A DNA stretch of 64,000 bases, taken from CAYFPX01 sp964501915. Its GTDB lineage: Bacteria; Myxococcota_A; UBA796; CAJQPC01. Below the pieces are notes generated by a model, which did not search any database, was not told where the DNA came from, and saw only the letters and a program-made list of their open reading frames with translations. Of this stretch, positions 1-7,735 are shown piece after piece. The stretch lies in assembly GCA_964501915.1 (NCBI GenBank), contig CAZCVP010000012.1:1-64000 (forward strand), given 5' to 3'. Each line of letters starts with the position of its first letter. Position 1 is the first letter of the stretch. A program made the translations under genes and the position numbers.

Positions 1-286
1 AGGGACGGAAGTTGCCTCGCGCACCAGTACACTACTTCCGCCGTGGTCATCTAGCATCTCTACCCGCCCCGTGTACGCCCCGCCTCGCCAGGGGCGCCGC
101 AGCGGGGCCCGACGACGCCCGTCATGGGACGACTGCCCTCGGGGGGCTGAGCGTCATCGTCTCGTAGGACGTTCAGGAGGCGTACTTCGCGAGTTGTGGC
201 GGAGGTCAGGGGTGCCCGGGGAAACCCCTACAGTACAGCACTCACGGGGTGTGCTTGAATCTCCTCTTGCCACGACTCTGGGTGGG
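1..286. other. Upstream non-coding stretch at window edge
   Basis: No gene can be supported here. An open frame runs from position 71 into the first gene. Its first 72 codons are rich in Arg and Pro, with no recognisable domain, and the first conserved residues follow the ATG at 287. I read this stretch as the upstream region of that gene or the tail of an unseen neighbour. I see no convincing promoter or RNA structure. Confidence 0.5.
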
Positions 287-2881
287 ATGAAGCACGGTTC
301 GCTGTTCGTGACGGCCTTCGATCTGCACCTCACGGAGCGGGAGGGTGTGCTTGAGGTCGAGCGCGACGAGGGGACTCTCGCCGTCCACGTCCGTGGACGG
401 CAGGTCTTGTCGGTCGACGGCGCCCCTCGTCTCCTCGAGCGCCTGACCCGGTTGCTGCAGCCGGAGTTGTCCCTCACCGGCCGCCTCGCCGCCGACGTTC
501 CCACGCTGGTCGCAGCCGGGTGTCCGGTCGATCGCGTCCTGATGGAGGCCTGTCGCGGGCTCGGGTGGCTCGCAGCCGGGCTGGTGGGCCGGGAGATCCC
601 GGCGCGGGTCCTGCCTCCCCCCGCCCGAGCCGAGCTGACCTACGTGCTCCCGCTGCCGATCATGGACATCGTGTCGCGGGGGCTGCGGGCGGCCCGCTCG
701 CCGGAGCTCATCGCCCTGGAGCTGGCTCCGGACCTCGACAAGCCCCTGCTGGTCGACACGCAGGACGAGTCGATCCTCGAAGACGTGGACACGTCGGCGC
801 TGGAGACCCTGCGGCGGGCCCGGCCACACCAGCGCCTGCGAGACCTCGTCGACTCGCTCCAGCACGCCCGCAGGGGTCAGCTACGTGAGTTCTGGTGGTC
901 GATCGACCTGTTGCTCCAGCTCGAGATGATCGAGATCCGGGGCAGCCGCATCTCCCAGGCCGCCCAGGTCGCGCGGCAGGAGCAGAAGGTCTCGTCTTCG
1001 GCTCCGCCCCCGGCCCTGTGGAACCCGCGCCCCCCCGAGCAGCGCCCCGCGAGCGGGCCCCCGGCTCCTCCGGCCTTCCTGCTGGACCTGAAGCCCGAGG
1101 AGGAAGAGGCCGAGACCGCGCCCCCTCCCGAGCCACCCCGCTTCCTGCTGGAGCTGGAGCGGGAGCTGACCTCGGTCGAGATCCCCCTCGACGGGCCGTG
1201 GTCCGGGCTGGCCGGCCCCGACGGCACGGAGTCCTCCTCCGAGCTCGGGCTGGTGGAGGACCTCGAGCCTTCCGAGCCCGTCGTCTCTTCGTCCGGGGTG
1301 CATCGCCAGGACGACTTCGAGGGGTCCTGGCGCTTCCCCGACGAGATCGGCGGGAGCTTCGGGCGGGACGGGCTGAAGGACCCGATCTCGGAGCCGGCGA
1401 GTCACCCGGCGCCGATCCTCGAAGGGTCCGGTCCGGGCCCGGAGTCGGCCGAGGAGCCCGAGCTCGGGTCGCCGCCGGAGGTGTCGGGGCCGGGACCGGA
1501 GCTCGATCCGGAGGAGGAGTCCGAGTCGGTGTCCGACTTCGAGCTCATCTCGTCCCCGCAGTCCGAGGCGGAGTCGGTGTCCGAGCACGTCGCGGAGCTG
1601 GAGCCGGCGCCCGCGGTCGAGCCGGAGCCCGAACCGGAGCCCGAGCCCGAGCCGGAGCCCGAACCGGAGCCCGAGCCCGAACCGGAGCCCGAGCCCGAGC
1701 CGGAGCCCGAACCGCCCCCCCTCCCGGAGCCCGCCCCGCCGGAGCCGCCGCCACCGGCCACAGTGGTTGGGATCTGGGCTCGGCTCAAGCAGGCCATCGG
1801 CCTGGGCGACCGGGACCCTGCTCCCCTGGAGCCGTCTCCCGTCGACGAGGAGGTCGCGAGCCCAGGCGCCACCGAGGAGCTCGACCTGCCCGTCACGGAG
1901 CTGGCATCTCCCGCGACCCGGGAGGCGCTGATGGCCGAGGCGGACTCCACCGAGCTCATCACCGAGCTGCACCTGGGTGTGCTGGAGTCCGATGACCAGG
2001 ACGCTCCGGCGGTGGTGGCGGACACGACCGGCCTGGAAGACCTGCCGGGCGAGGGTGCCCCGGCCCCCCACGAGCGGGAGACGCCGGCTCCCGCCCCCCA
2101 CGAAGACATGGCCTCGCACCCGATCCCCCCCTGGCGGAGCGTGCCGGCGGGGCACTTGACGGCGCTGGAGCTGCGCGCCTTCCTCGACCACCTCGACAGC
2201 GGCAACCCCCTCCTCAGCCTGGGCCACGGCGCCCTGGAGCCCACGACCTACCTGGACCTCACCGACCTCCGGAGTCGTGTGGACTGCCTGGATCCGCACA
2301 CGGACCCCGACGCCTACCCGGCGGGGCCGGCCCGCCAGGCCGCCGTGGAGCTCGGTGAGCTGGTGGAGCGGCTCCGCGGCGGACTGGACGACCTGTCGGC
2401 GCTCGCGGGCTGGCTGCGCGGACTGCGGGAGCTGGCGTCCTCGGCCAGGGGAAGCCCCCAGGCCCGCGGCCAGGCTTCGGAACACTTCACCCAGGCCCAG
2501 GCCCACAGCTCGGTCGAAGACTGGGAGGGGGCGCTGGCCTGCATCCGCAAGGCGGGCTTCCTCGATCCGGGCAATCCCCAGGTGCCGCCCTTCGAGATCG
2601 CCTGCCTGATCGCCCTCGGCCGGATGTCGGTCGACGACGCCCTGGTCAACCTGGACAGCTTCGTCGGCGCCGACGACCGCGGGGCGGCTCGGGCTCAGCT
2701 CGTCGCGGGACACGTGCTCTACCGCGAGGGGCGGCTCGTGGAGGCGGATCGGCGGCTCATCCGGGTGCACCGGCTCGACTCCACCCTCGACGTCACTCAC
2801 GCCTGGCTCAGCCAGCCACCGGGTCCCGAGACCATCGCCCTCGCCGAGGTCCTGGTCCACCAGTTCTCGCCGCTGGAGTAG
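287..2881 (+). CDS. DUF4388-like protein with Glu-Pro repeat and TPR-like tail
   Basis: Protein of 864 residues if it starts at the ATG at 287. A start at 71 is possible but adds 72 unconserved residues. Residues 1-230 resemble the DUF4388/PATAN family of Myxococcota, with a short beta-rich block that opens MKHGSLFVTAFDLHLTE, then helices. The middle, about 240-640, is acidic and Pro-rich, including an uninterrupted run of Glu-Pro dipeptides near 444-475, so it is probably a disordered linker. The last 150 residues are helical and read like one or two TPR units ending in a conserved-looking motif (AHAWLSQPPGP-like). No signal peptide or membrane segment is seen, so it is probably cytosolic. 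DUF4388 proteins often accompany signalling or motility genes, but the function here is unknown. The next gene starts 31 bases downstream on the same strand. Confidence 0.6.
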   Translation: MKHGSLFVTAFDLHLTEREGVLEVERDEGTLAVHVRGRQVLSVDGAPRLLERLTRLLQPELSLTGRLAADVPTLVAAGCPVDRVLMEACRGLGWLAAGLVGREIPARVLPPPARAELTYVLPLPIMDIVSRGLRAARSPELIALELAPDLDKPLLVDTQDESILEDVDTSALETLRRARPHQRLRDLVDSLQHARRGQLREFWWSIDLLLQLEMIEIRGSRISQAAQVARQEQKVSSSAPPPALWNPRPPEQRPASGPPAPPAFLLDLKPEEEEAETAPPPEPPRFLLELERELTSVEIPLDGPWSGLAGPDGTESSSELGLVEDLEPSEPVVSSSGVHRQDDFEGSWRFPDEIGGSFGRDGLKDPISEPASHPAPILEGSGPGPESAEEPELGSPPEVSGPGPELDPEEESESVSDFELISSPQSEAESVSEHVAELEPAPAVEPEPEPEPEPEPEPEPEPEPEPEPEPEPEPEPPPLPEPAPPEPPPPATVVGIWARLKQAIGLGDRDPAPLEPSPVDEEVASPGATEELDLPVTELASPATREALMAEADSTELITELHLGVLESDDQDAPAVVADTTGLEDLPGEGAPAPHERETPAPAPHEDMASHPIPPWRSVPAGHLTALELRAFLDHLDSGNPLLSLGHGALEPTTYLDLTDLRSRVDCLDPHTDPDAYPAGPARQAAVELGELVERLRGGLDDLSALAGWLRGLRELASSARGSPQARGQASEHFTQAQAHSSVEDWEGALACIRKAGFLDPGNPQVPPFEIACLIALGRMSVDDALVNLDSFVGADDRGAARAQLVAGHVLYREGRLVEADRRLIRVHRLDSTLDVTHAWLSQPPGPETIALAEVLVHQFSPLE
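1622..1713 (+). repeat. Short tandem repeat coding for Glu-Pro run
   Basis: Imperfect tandem array of GAGCCC, GAGCCG and GAACCG hexamers, encoding alternating Glu and Pro inside the first gene. The unit is six bases and stays in frame, so length changes by slippage would preserve the reading frame. Confidence 0.85.
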
Positions 2882-2912
2882 CGGCTCCACCCGGTACGGG
2901 TAGAGTGCCCCG

Positions 2913-5900
2913 ATGACCGAGGAGCGTGCCGCCATCGATCGCGGCTGGTACTACGTGGTGGAGCCGGACGGTGGTCGTCACGCCGCCCCCGAGCGCCGCC
3001 TGCGAGCGGGGGACGGGAGGATCCTGACCCGCCGCCTCCACGGCTTCGATGCTCGCCTGTCCGTGGAGGACGCCAGCGGGGCGGAGCTGCCACGGGCCAC
3101 CTGGGTGCGTGCCGCTTCGGCGGTGGGCCGGGTCCTCGAGACTCGGGGACATACCGGCCCGCTGCGGGTCCTCCTGGGGCCCGCCGGCACCGCGGACGGC
3201 CTCCGGGACGGGATCCTCCACCTGGACGGCCCGGCGCTGGCCAGGGCGTCCTCTCATCACCTCGTCGAACGCCGGGTCGCGCAGAACCTCCCGAAGGCGT
3301 TCCCGGACTGGCGGCCGGAACAGCTCGAGCGGCAGCCGCGCCGGGCCCCACGGGTGCTGTTCTTCGAGTCGCTGATGAACGCCGACCTGCCCCACAACGA
3401 TCGGGAGCTCTCCCAGGGCGTGCTCCACATGATCGCCTCCCTCCGGGGGTCTGGGGCCGAGGTCGCGCTGGCCGACGTGAAGATGGCCGTCTCCGGCAGA
3501 GAGCGCCCGGTGCTCGGGCTCGAGGACCTCGACCGGGCCCTGGCGGTCGGCCGGCCCGACCTGGTCTGCATCACGCTGCTCGAGGGCTACTTCGAGGGTG
3601 TGCGGGCCCTCGTTCGCGGCCTGCGCCAGCGCGGCTGCCGCGCCCACGTCGCCGTCGGAGGGGTGATGCCGACCCTGGCTCCGGAGCACGTGGCGGCCCA
3701 CCTCGAGGACGTGAGCTTCGTCTGCCGCGGTGCGGGGGAGGTCCACCTGCCGGCCCTGGTCCGGCTCGTTGGCGCCGGAGACGTCGACACCCCGTTCACC
3801 CCAGCGCAGCGCCACGGGCTGATGCACCAGGACGGCCTGATCGCCTTCGACCCGGGCGGCGGCCTGGTGGCCGGTCGCCCGGCCCGCATCGTCGAAGTCG
3901 GCGACCTCGATCGGGTGGAGCTCGACCTGTCCTGGCTGAAGCCACGACACATCGAGGGTGGCATCGAGATCGCGACCTCGCGCGGCTGCGTCCACCGCTG
4001 CACCTTCTGCTCGATCCTCGGCCGAGAGTCCTACCAGGCTCGCAGCGCCGGCAGCGTCCGAGAGCTGCTGGCGACCTATGCCGCCCGCTTTGAGGAGATC
4101 TTCGGCTCGGAGATCCCCCACAACGCCTGGCGGGTCCATTTCTGCGACGACGACTTCGCCTGCGATCGGGACCGGGCCATCGCCCTGCTCGAGGAGCTCG
4201 GCTCGACCCGCTTCCAGCTCTCCTCGGTCCAGGTGTCGGTGGCCGACCTCTGCCGGCGGGGCGGAGGGCGGCTCCTGCCGGAGGTCGATGCCGCCCTCTG
4301 TGACGCCTTCCAGCCCTCCCGGTTCGCCGATGCCGGACTGGAGGTGCCCGTCCGGGACTACGTGCGGGACTTCAAGAGCCGCACCTGGAGCGCCTACATC
4401 CAGGTCGGCGTGGAGAGTTTCTGCGACAGCGAGCTGGTCCGCCTTGGCAAGGGCTACCAGGTCACCCACGTGCGGGCTGTCGCCGCCGAGCTGTCCCGTC
4501 GACACCTGCACTGGGACGCCTACGTCATCCTGAGCAACTCCGAGACCTGCCCGGAGGACCTCATCGACAGCCTGGAGGAGCTCTGTCGGCTGAAGCTCCG
4601 GCATCCCATCTTCTTCCACGCGCGCTTTCCGGTCGTGCCGCGACTGGTGAGCTACTTCACCTCGGCCAGCCACAGGCGGCTCGTGCGCCAGGGCCGAAGC
4701 GACGTCTCGGTCCTCCGCGACCGGGCGGAGGTGGAGGGCCACCCGGAGCTGGACTACCCCTTCGTCGACCACGACGCGCCGGCGGATCCCTGGGTGCGGT
4801 CGGTCCTGGCCTCCGAGGAGGTGCCGACCTTCTTCAGCGACGAACAGCGCTACGGCGCGAGCCTGGAGCGTCTGCGCGCGGCCTGGACCGAGCGGCTCCA
4901 GGGGCGGGAGGGAGAGGAGCGGCTCCGGGGGGAGCAGCTCGTGCGCCGACTCGACGATCGGCTGCGCTCGCTGGTCTTCGAGCAGCTCCTGGAGGCGCGC
5001 GAGGCGGATCGGCCGCTCGGGGGCGCGGTCGAGGGCTGGCCGGGCTGGCGGCCGGACGCCGAGGCGGCACTGGCCACGGCCCTCGAGCTGCTCGGGCCAG
5101 CCGAGAGCTGGCTCACGGCCTTCGAGCGTCACGGCCACCAGGCCGTGCCGCGGCTGGTGCTGGTCCCGACCTGGCAGTGCGAGCTGCGCTGTCGCTACTG
5201 CTTCATCCCCAAGCAGGACGGTCGGGTGATTGCGCCGGAGACCCTGGACCGGGCGCTGGAGCTGCTGCTCTCGAGCCATCGCCCTGCGGTGATGCTGCAG
5301 TTCTTCGGAGGCGAGGCCCTGATGGAGTGGGACCTCCTTCGTCGGGCCATCGAGCGGGGCACACGCCGCGCCCGGGAGCTCGGCAAGGAGCTGCGCTTCC
5401 TGCTGAGCAGCAACGGCTTCTCGCTGGACGAGGAGCGGCTGGACTGGCTCTCGCAGTACCCCGTCAAGCTCGAGCTCTCCCTGGACGGCGCCCCCGAGGT
5501 GCAGAACCGGTTCCGGCGCGCCTTGGGCCGCGGCGTGGACAGCTATGCCCGCGGGATCGCGACCCACCGGGAGGCGATCCTGTCGTCGGGCCTGGACTAC
5601 GACGTGATCATGGTGGTCCACCCCCAGAACGTGGAGCGGATGAAGGAGGGCTTCTTCCACATCGCCTCGCTGGGGTTTGGGCGCATCCAGGTCAACTTCG
5701 CCCTCGGGTACGTGTGGACCCGGGCGCAGCAGGAGGCCTTCGCCCAGGGCCTGTTCGCCATCGGTCGGGAGCTGCGCCAGCGGTGGGCGGCGGGAGACGA
5801 CCTGGTCTTCGTGAACCTCGAAGGGCCGCCGCTCCCGATCCGCCTCAACGGCGAGGTCACGGTCGACTGGGACGGCACGATCTACGGGGGCAACGCCTTC

Positions 5901-6095
5901 CTCCACCAGGACGACGACAAGGACCGCTTCCGGATCGGCCACCTGGACGACCTGCACGGCTTCGATCGCTACTGGCTCGACGGACCGAGCAACGAGACCC
6001 TGCTCCGGTGGAGCTACGCCGAGGAGGTCACACGGAACAACCTGAAGGTCGGTGCCATCTTCACCAGCTTCCACCAGTGGATGGTGTCGGGCTGA
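2913..6095 (+). CDS. Fusion protein: B12-binding domain plus two radical SAM domains
   Basis: Protein of 1,060 residues. Residues 1-135 are unassigned. Residues about 145-280 look like a cobalamin-binding Rossmann domain of the B12-radical SAM type, but the classical DxHxxG lower-ligand motif is not seen. A first radical SAM domain follows with C359, C363 and C366 (CxxxCxxC). A second radical SAM domain has C756, C760 and C763 and the FFGGEAL element typical of SPASM/anSME-like enzymes. At about 981-1010 a SPASM-like segment (VDWDGTIYGGNAF) lacks every cysteine that would bind an auxiliary cluster. Each radical SAM domain should cleave S-adenosylmethionine at a [4Fe-4S] cluster; substrates are unknown. 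No precursor-peptide gene is seen nearby. The gene faces the next lipoprotein gene, and the two stop codons abut in a shared TGATCA. Confidence 0.85.
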   Translation: MTEERAAIDRGWYYVVEPDGGRHAAPERRLRAGDGRILTRRLHGFDARLSVEDASGAELPRATWVRAASAVGRVLETRGHTGPLRVLLGPAGTADGLRDGILHLDGPALARASSHHLVERRVAQNLPKAFPDWRPEQLERQPRRAPRVLFFESLMNADLPHNDRELSQGVLHMIASLRGSGAEVALADVKMAVSGRERPVLGLEDLDRALAVGRPDLVCITLLEGYFEGVRALVRGLRQRGCRAHVAVGGVMPTLAPEHVAAHLEDVSFVCRGAGEVHLPALVRLVGAGDVDTPFTPAQRHGLMHQDGLIAFDPGGGLVAGRPARIVEVGDLDRVELDLSWLKPRHIEGGIEIATSRGCVHRCTFCSILGRESYQARSAGSVRELLATYAARFEEIFGSEIPHNAWRVHFCDDDFACDRDRAIALLEELGSTRFQLSSVQVSVADLCRRGGGRLLPEVDAALCDAFQPSRFADAGLEVPVRDYVRDFKSRTWSAYIQVGVESFCDSELVRLGKGYQVTHVRAVAAELSRRHLHWDAYVILSNSETCPEDLIDSLEELCRLKLRHPIFFHARFPVVPRLVSYFTSASHRRLVRQGRSDVSVLRDRAEVEGHPELDYPFVDHDAPADPWVRSVLASEEVPTFFSDEQRYGASLERLRAAWTERLQGREGEERLRGEQLVRRLDDRLRSLVFEQLLEAREADRPLGGAVEGWPGWRPDAEAALATALELLGPAESWLTAFERHGHQAVPRLVLVPTWQCELRCRYCFIPKQDGRVIAPETLDRALELLLSSHRPAVMLQFFGGEALMEWDLLRRAIERGTRRARELGKELRFLLSSNGFSLDEERLDWLSQYPVKLELSLDGAPEVQNRFRRALGRGVDSYARGIATHREAILSSGLDYDVIMVVHPQNVERMKEGFFHIASLGFGRIQVNFALGYVWTRAQQEAFAQGLFAIGRELRQRWAAGDDLVFVNLEGPPLPIRLNGEVTVDWDGTIYGGNAFLHQDDDKDRFRIGHLDDLHGFDRYWLDGPSNETLLRWSYAEEVTRNNLKVGAIFTSFHQWMVSG

Positions 6096-6701
6096 TCAGC
6101 GGGCCAGGATCCCGGTGCCGCTCAGGCCGAGCTGTTCGGCGTCGAGGGTGAGCGAGAAGCGGGCCGAGGCCGTGTCGGTCCAGGCGACCTGGGCCTCACC
6201 GGTCGAGTCCCAGCCCACCTCGGCGGTGATGACGGCCCGCCCCGTCCAGAGGTTGGCCGCGACGTCCTCGTACCCGGGGGCCGGGGTGATCACCAGCTCC
6301 GCGCCCATCATCAGCCGGAGCACCTCCTGCTCGTCGGGGTCGTCGTGGGTGACCGGGCAGGTGACGGCGAAGTCGAGCACGGCCAGGCTGCGGCTCAGTG
6401 CGGCGGTGCAGTCGAACTCACCGGTCCTCTCCGCGCCGCTGTAGAAGGTGATCGCCGACAGCTCGGCGGTGCCCGTGTAGGTCCCGTCGGCATCCACCAG
6501 GCCGTCGCAGTCGTTGTCGACCTCGTCGAAGACCTCGTCAGCGCCGGGATGGCGGCGGTCATCGAGGTCGTCGCAGTCGTCGGAGGCGAAGGAACCGTCA
6601 CCGTCGAGATCGAAGGGCCCGGTGTCCTGGGTGTCGGTGGTCGTGGTGGCGGAGTCGTCGGTGGTGTCGCCGCCCGTGCAGCTCAGCAGCAGCCAGATCA
6701 T
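6096..6701 (-). CDS. Small lipoprotein with MopE-type metal-binding motif
   Basis: Protein of 201 residues. The N-terminus MIWLLLSC gives a lipobox-like Cys at residue 8 with no basic residue before it. The in-frame stop of the upstream gene lies only three codons before the ATG, so this start is forced. A Thr/Asp-rich linker follows, then a DLDGDG...DDCDD...HPGADE...DNDCDG motif (about 32-70). This is the putative metal-binding motif of MopE-like secreted proteins, probably binding Ca2+ or Cu. The remaining 130 residues look beta-rich and have no assigned family. It is likely anchored in the outer membrane or periplasm. It is probably co-transcribed with the PLP enzyme upstream, since only nine bases separate them. 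Confidence 0.7.
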   Translation of the reverse strand: MIWLLLSCTGGDTTDDSATTTTDTQDTGPFDLDGDGSFASDDCDDLDDRRHPGADEVFDEVDNDCDGLVDADGTYTGTAELSAITFYSGAERTGEFDCTAALSRSLAVLDFAVTCPVTHDDPDEQEVLRLMMGAELVITPAPGYEDVAANLWTGRAVITAEVGWDSTGEAQVAWTDTASARFSLTLDAEQLGLSGTGILAR

Positions 6702-6710
6702 CGCTTCACC

Positions 6711-7670
6711 CTAACGCCAGGGGAGTCGGGTCAGGTCCACGTTGCCGCCGGTCAGGACGATGGCCACCCGGTCGAGGCCCTCGAGTCCCCGGAAGTCCTC
6801 GCCGAGGACCGCGGCGACGGGCACGGCGGAGGAGGGCTCGACGAGGATCTTCAGGCGCTCCCACAGGTCTCGCATCGTGGACACGATGGCCTCCTCCTCG
6901 ACCGTGTAGATGTCCTCGACCAGGTCACGGATCACCGGCCACGTGAGGCGACCGAGACTGGTCCTGAGGCCGTCGGCCACCGTGCGGGGATCGGTCTGGG
7001 GGATGAAGCGCCCGGCCCGCTTCGAGCGGGCGGCATCATCGGCCATGCGCGGCTCGGCCGCAAAGACACGCACATGGGGCGCGGCCTCTCGCAGGGCCAG
7101 GGTGACGCCGGAGAGCAGCCCGCCGCCGCCGACCGGGGTGATGACGGCGTCCAGGTCGGGGACCTGGTCGAGCAGCTCCAGGGCGGTCGTGCCCTGGCCG
7201 GCGATGATCCGTGGGTCGTCGTAGGGGTGGATGAGCACGCCGCCGGTCTCCTCCAGGACCGCCCGGGCGGTCGCCTCGCGGGCGTCCAGGGTCGGCTCGC
7301 ACGGGACCACACGCGCTCCGTAGCCCTCCACGGCGGTCCGCTTCACGGCGGGAGCGTCGACGGGCATGACGATGTGGGCCGGAATGCCCCGGATCCGGGC
7401 CGCCAGGGCGAGGGCCTGGGCGTGGTTCCCGCTGGAGTGGGTCACCACGCCGCGCTGCGCCGCGGCGTCCGGCAGGCTCGCGACGGCGTTCATCGCGCCT
7501 CGGAACTTGAACGCACCGACTCTCTGGAGGTTCTCGCACTTGAAGAAGAGCTGCCGACCCGCCCAGGCGTCGAAGGTCCTGGAGGTCAGGATGGGGGTCA
7601 CGTGGGCGTGAGGGGCGATCCGCTCGCGGGCCGCGCGCACGTCGTCCAGGGTGGCGGCGTAGGCCGACAT
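6711..7670 (-). CDS. Serine racemase / threonine dehydratase-like PLP enzyme
   Basis: Protein of 319 residues of fold-type II PLP enzymes, normal length for serine racemase or the short catabolic threonine dehydratase without an ACT domain. K55 in GAFKFRGA is the expected Schiff-base lysine. SSGNHAQA (79-86) and the phosphate-binding glycine loop GGGG (181-184) are intact. Expected chemistry is beta-elimination of L-serine or L-threonine (or hydroxyaspartate) to a 2-oxo acid and ammonia, and/or serine racemisation; sequence alone does not separate these. Cytosolic. The ATG is at 7670, 65 bases from the divergent SppA gene. Confidence 0.85.
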   Translation of the reverse strand: MSAYAATLDDVRAARERIAPHAHVTPILTSRTFDAWAGRQLFFKCENLQRVGAFKFRGAMNAVASLPDAAAQRGVVTHSSGNHAQALALAARIRGIPAHIVMPVDAPAVKRTAVEGYGARVVPCEPTLDAREATARAVLEETGGVLIHPYDDPRIIAGQGTTALELLDQVPDLDAVITPVGGGGLLSGVTLALREAAPHVRVFAAEPRMADDAARSKRAGRFIPQTDPRTVADGLRTSLGRLTWPVIRDLVEDIYTVEEEAIVSTMRDLWERLKILVEPSSAVPVAAVLGEDFRGLEGLDRVAIVLTGGNVDLTRLPWR

Positions 7671-7735
7671 GCAGAGGGCTCCTGGAAGTTAGGCTTCGTC
7701 CCCGCCGTAATCCGCCCGCCCCCCTCGGAGCCGCC

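Noticed and set aside
71..286. N-terminal extension of the first gene
   Set aside because: The 72 extra codons show no similarity pattern and are Arg/Pro-rich; an internal ATG fits the domain start.
1622..1713. CRISPR-like repeat array
   Set aside because: The repeats are contiguous hexamers in a coding frame with no spacers.
881..2935. Long open frame on the minus strand
   Set aside because: It is a high-GC shadow of the DUF4388-like gene; no conserved domain, and composition is Arg/Gly/Leu-rich as expected for antisense frames.
2808..6074. Minus-strand frame of more than 1,000 codons opposite the radical SAM gene
   Set aside because: Low-complexity Arg/Val/Gly-rich translation; the plus frame has clear cluster motifs.
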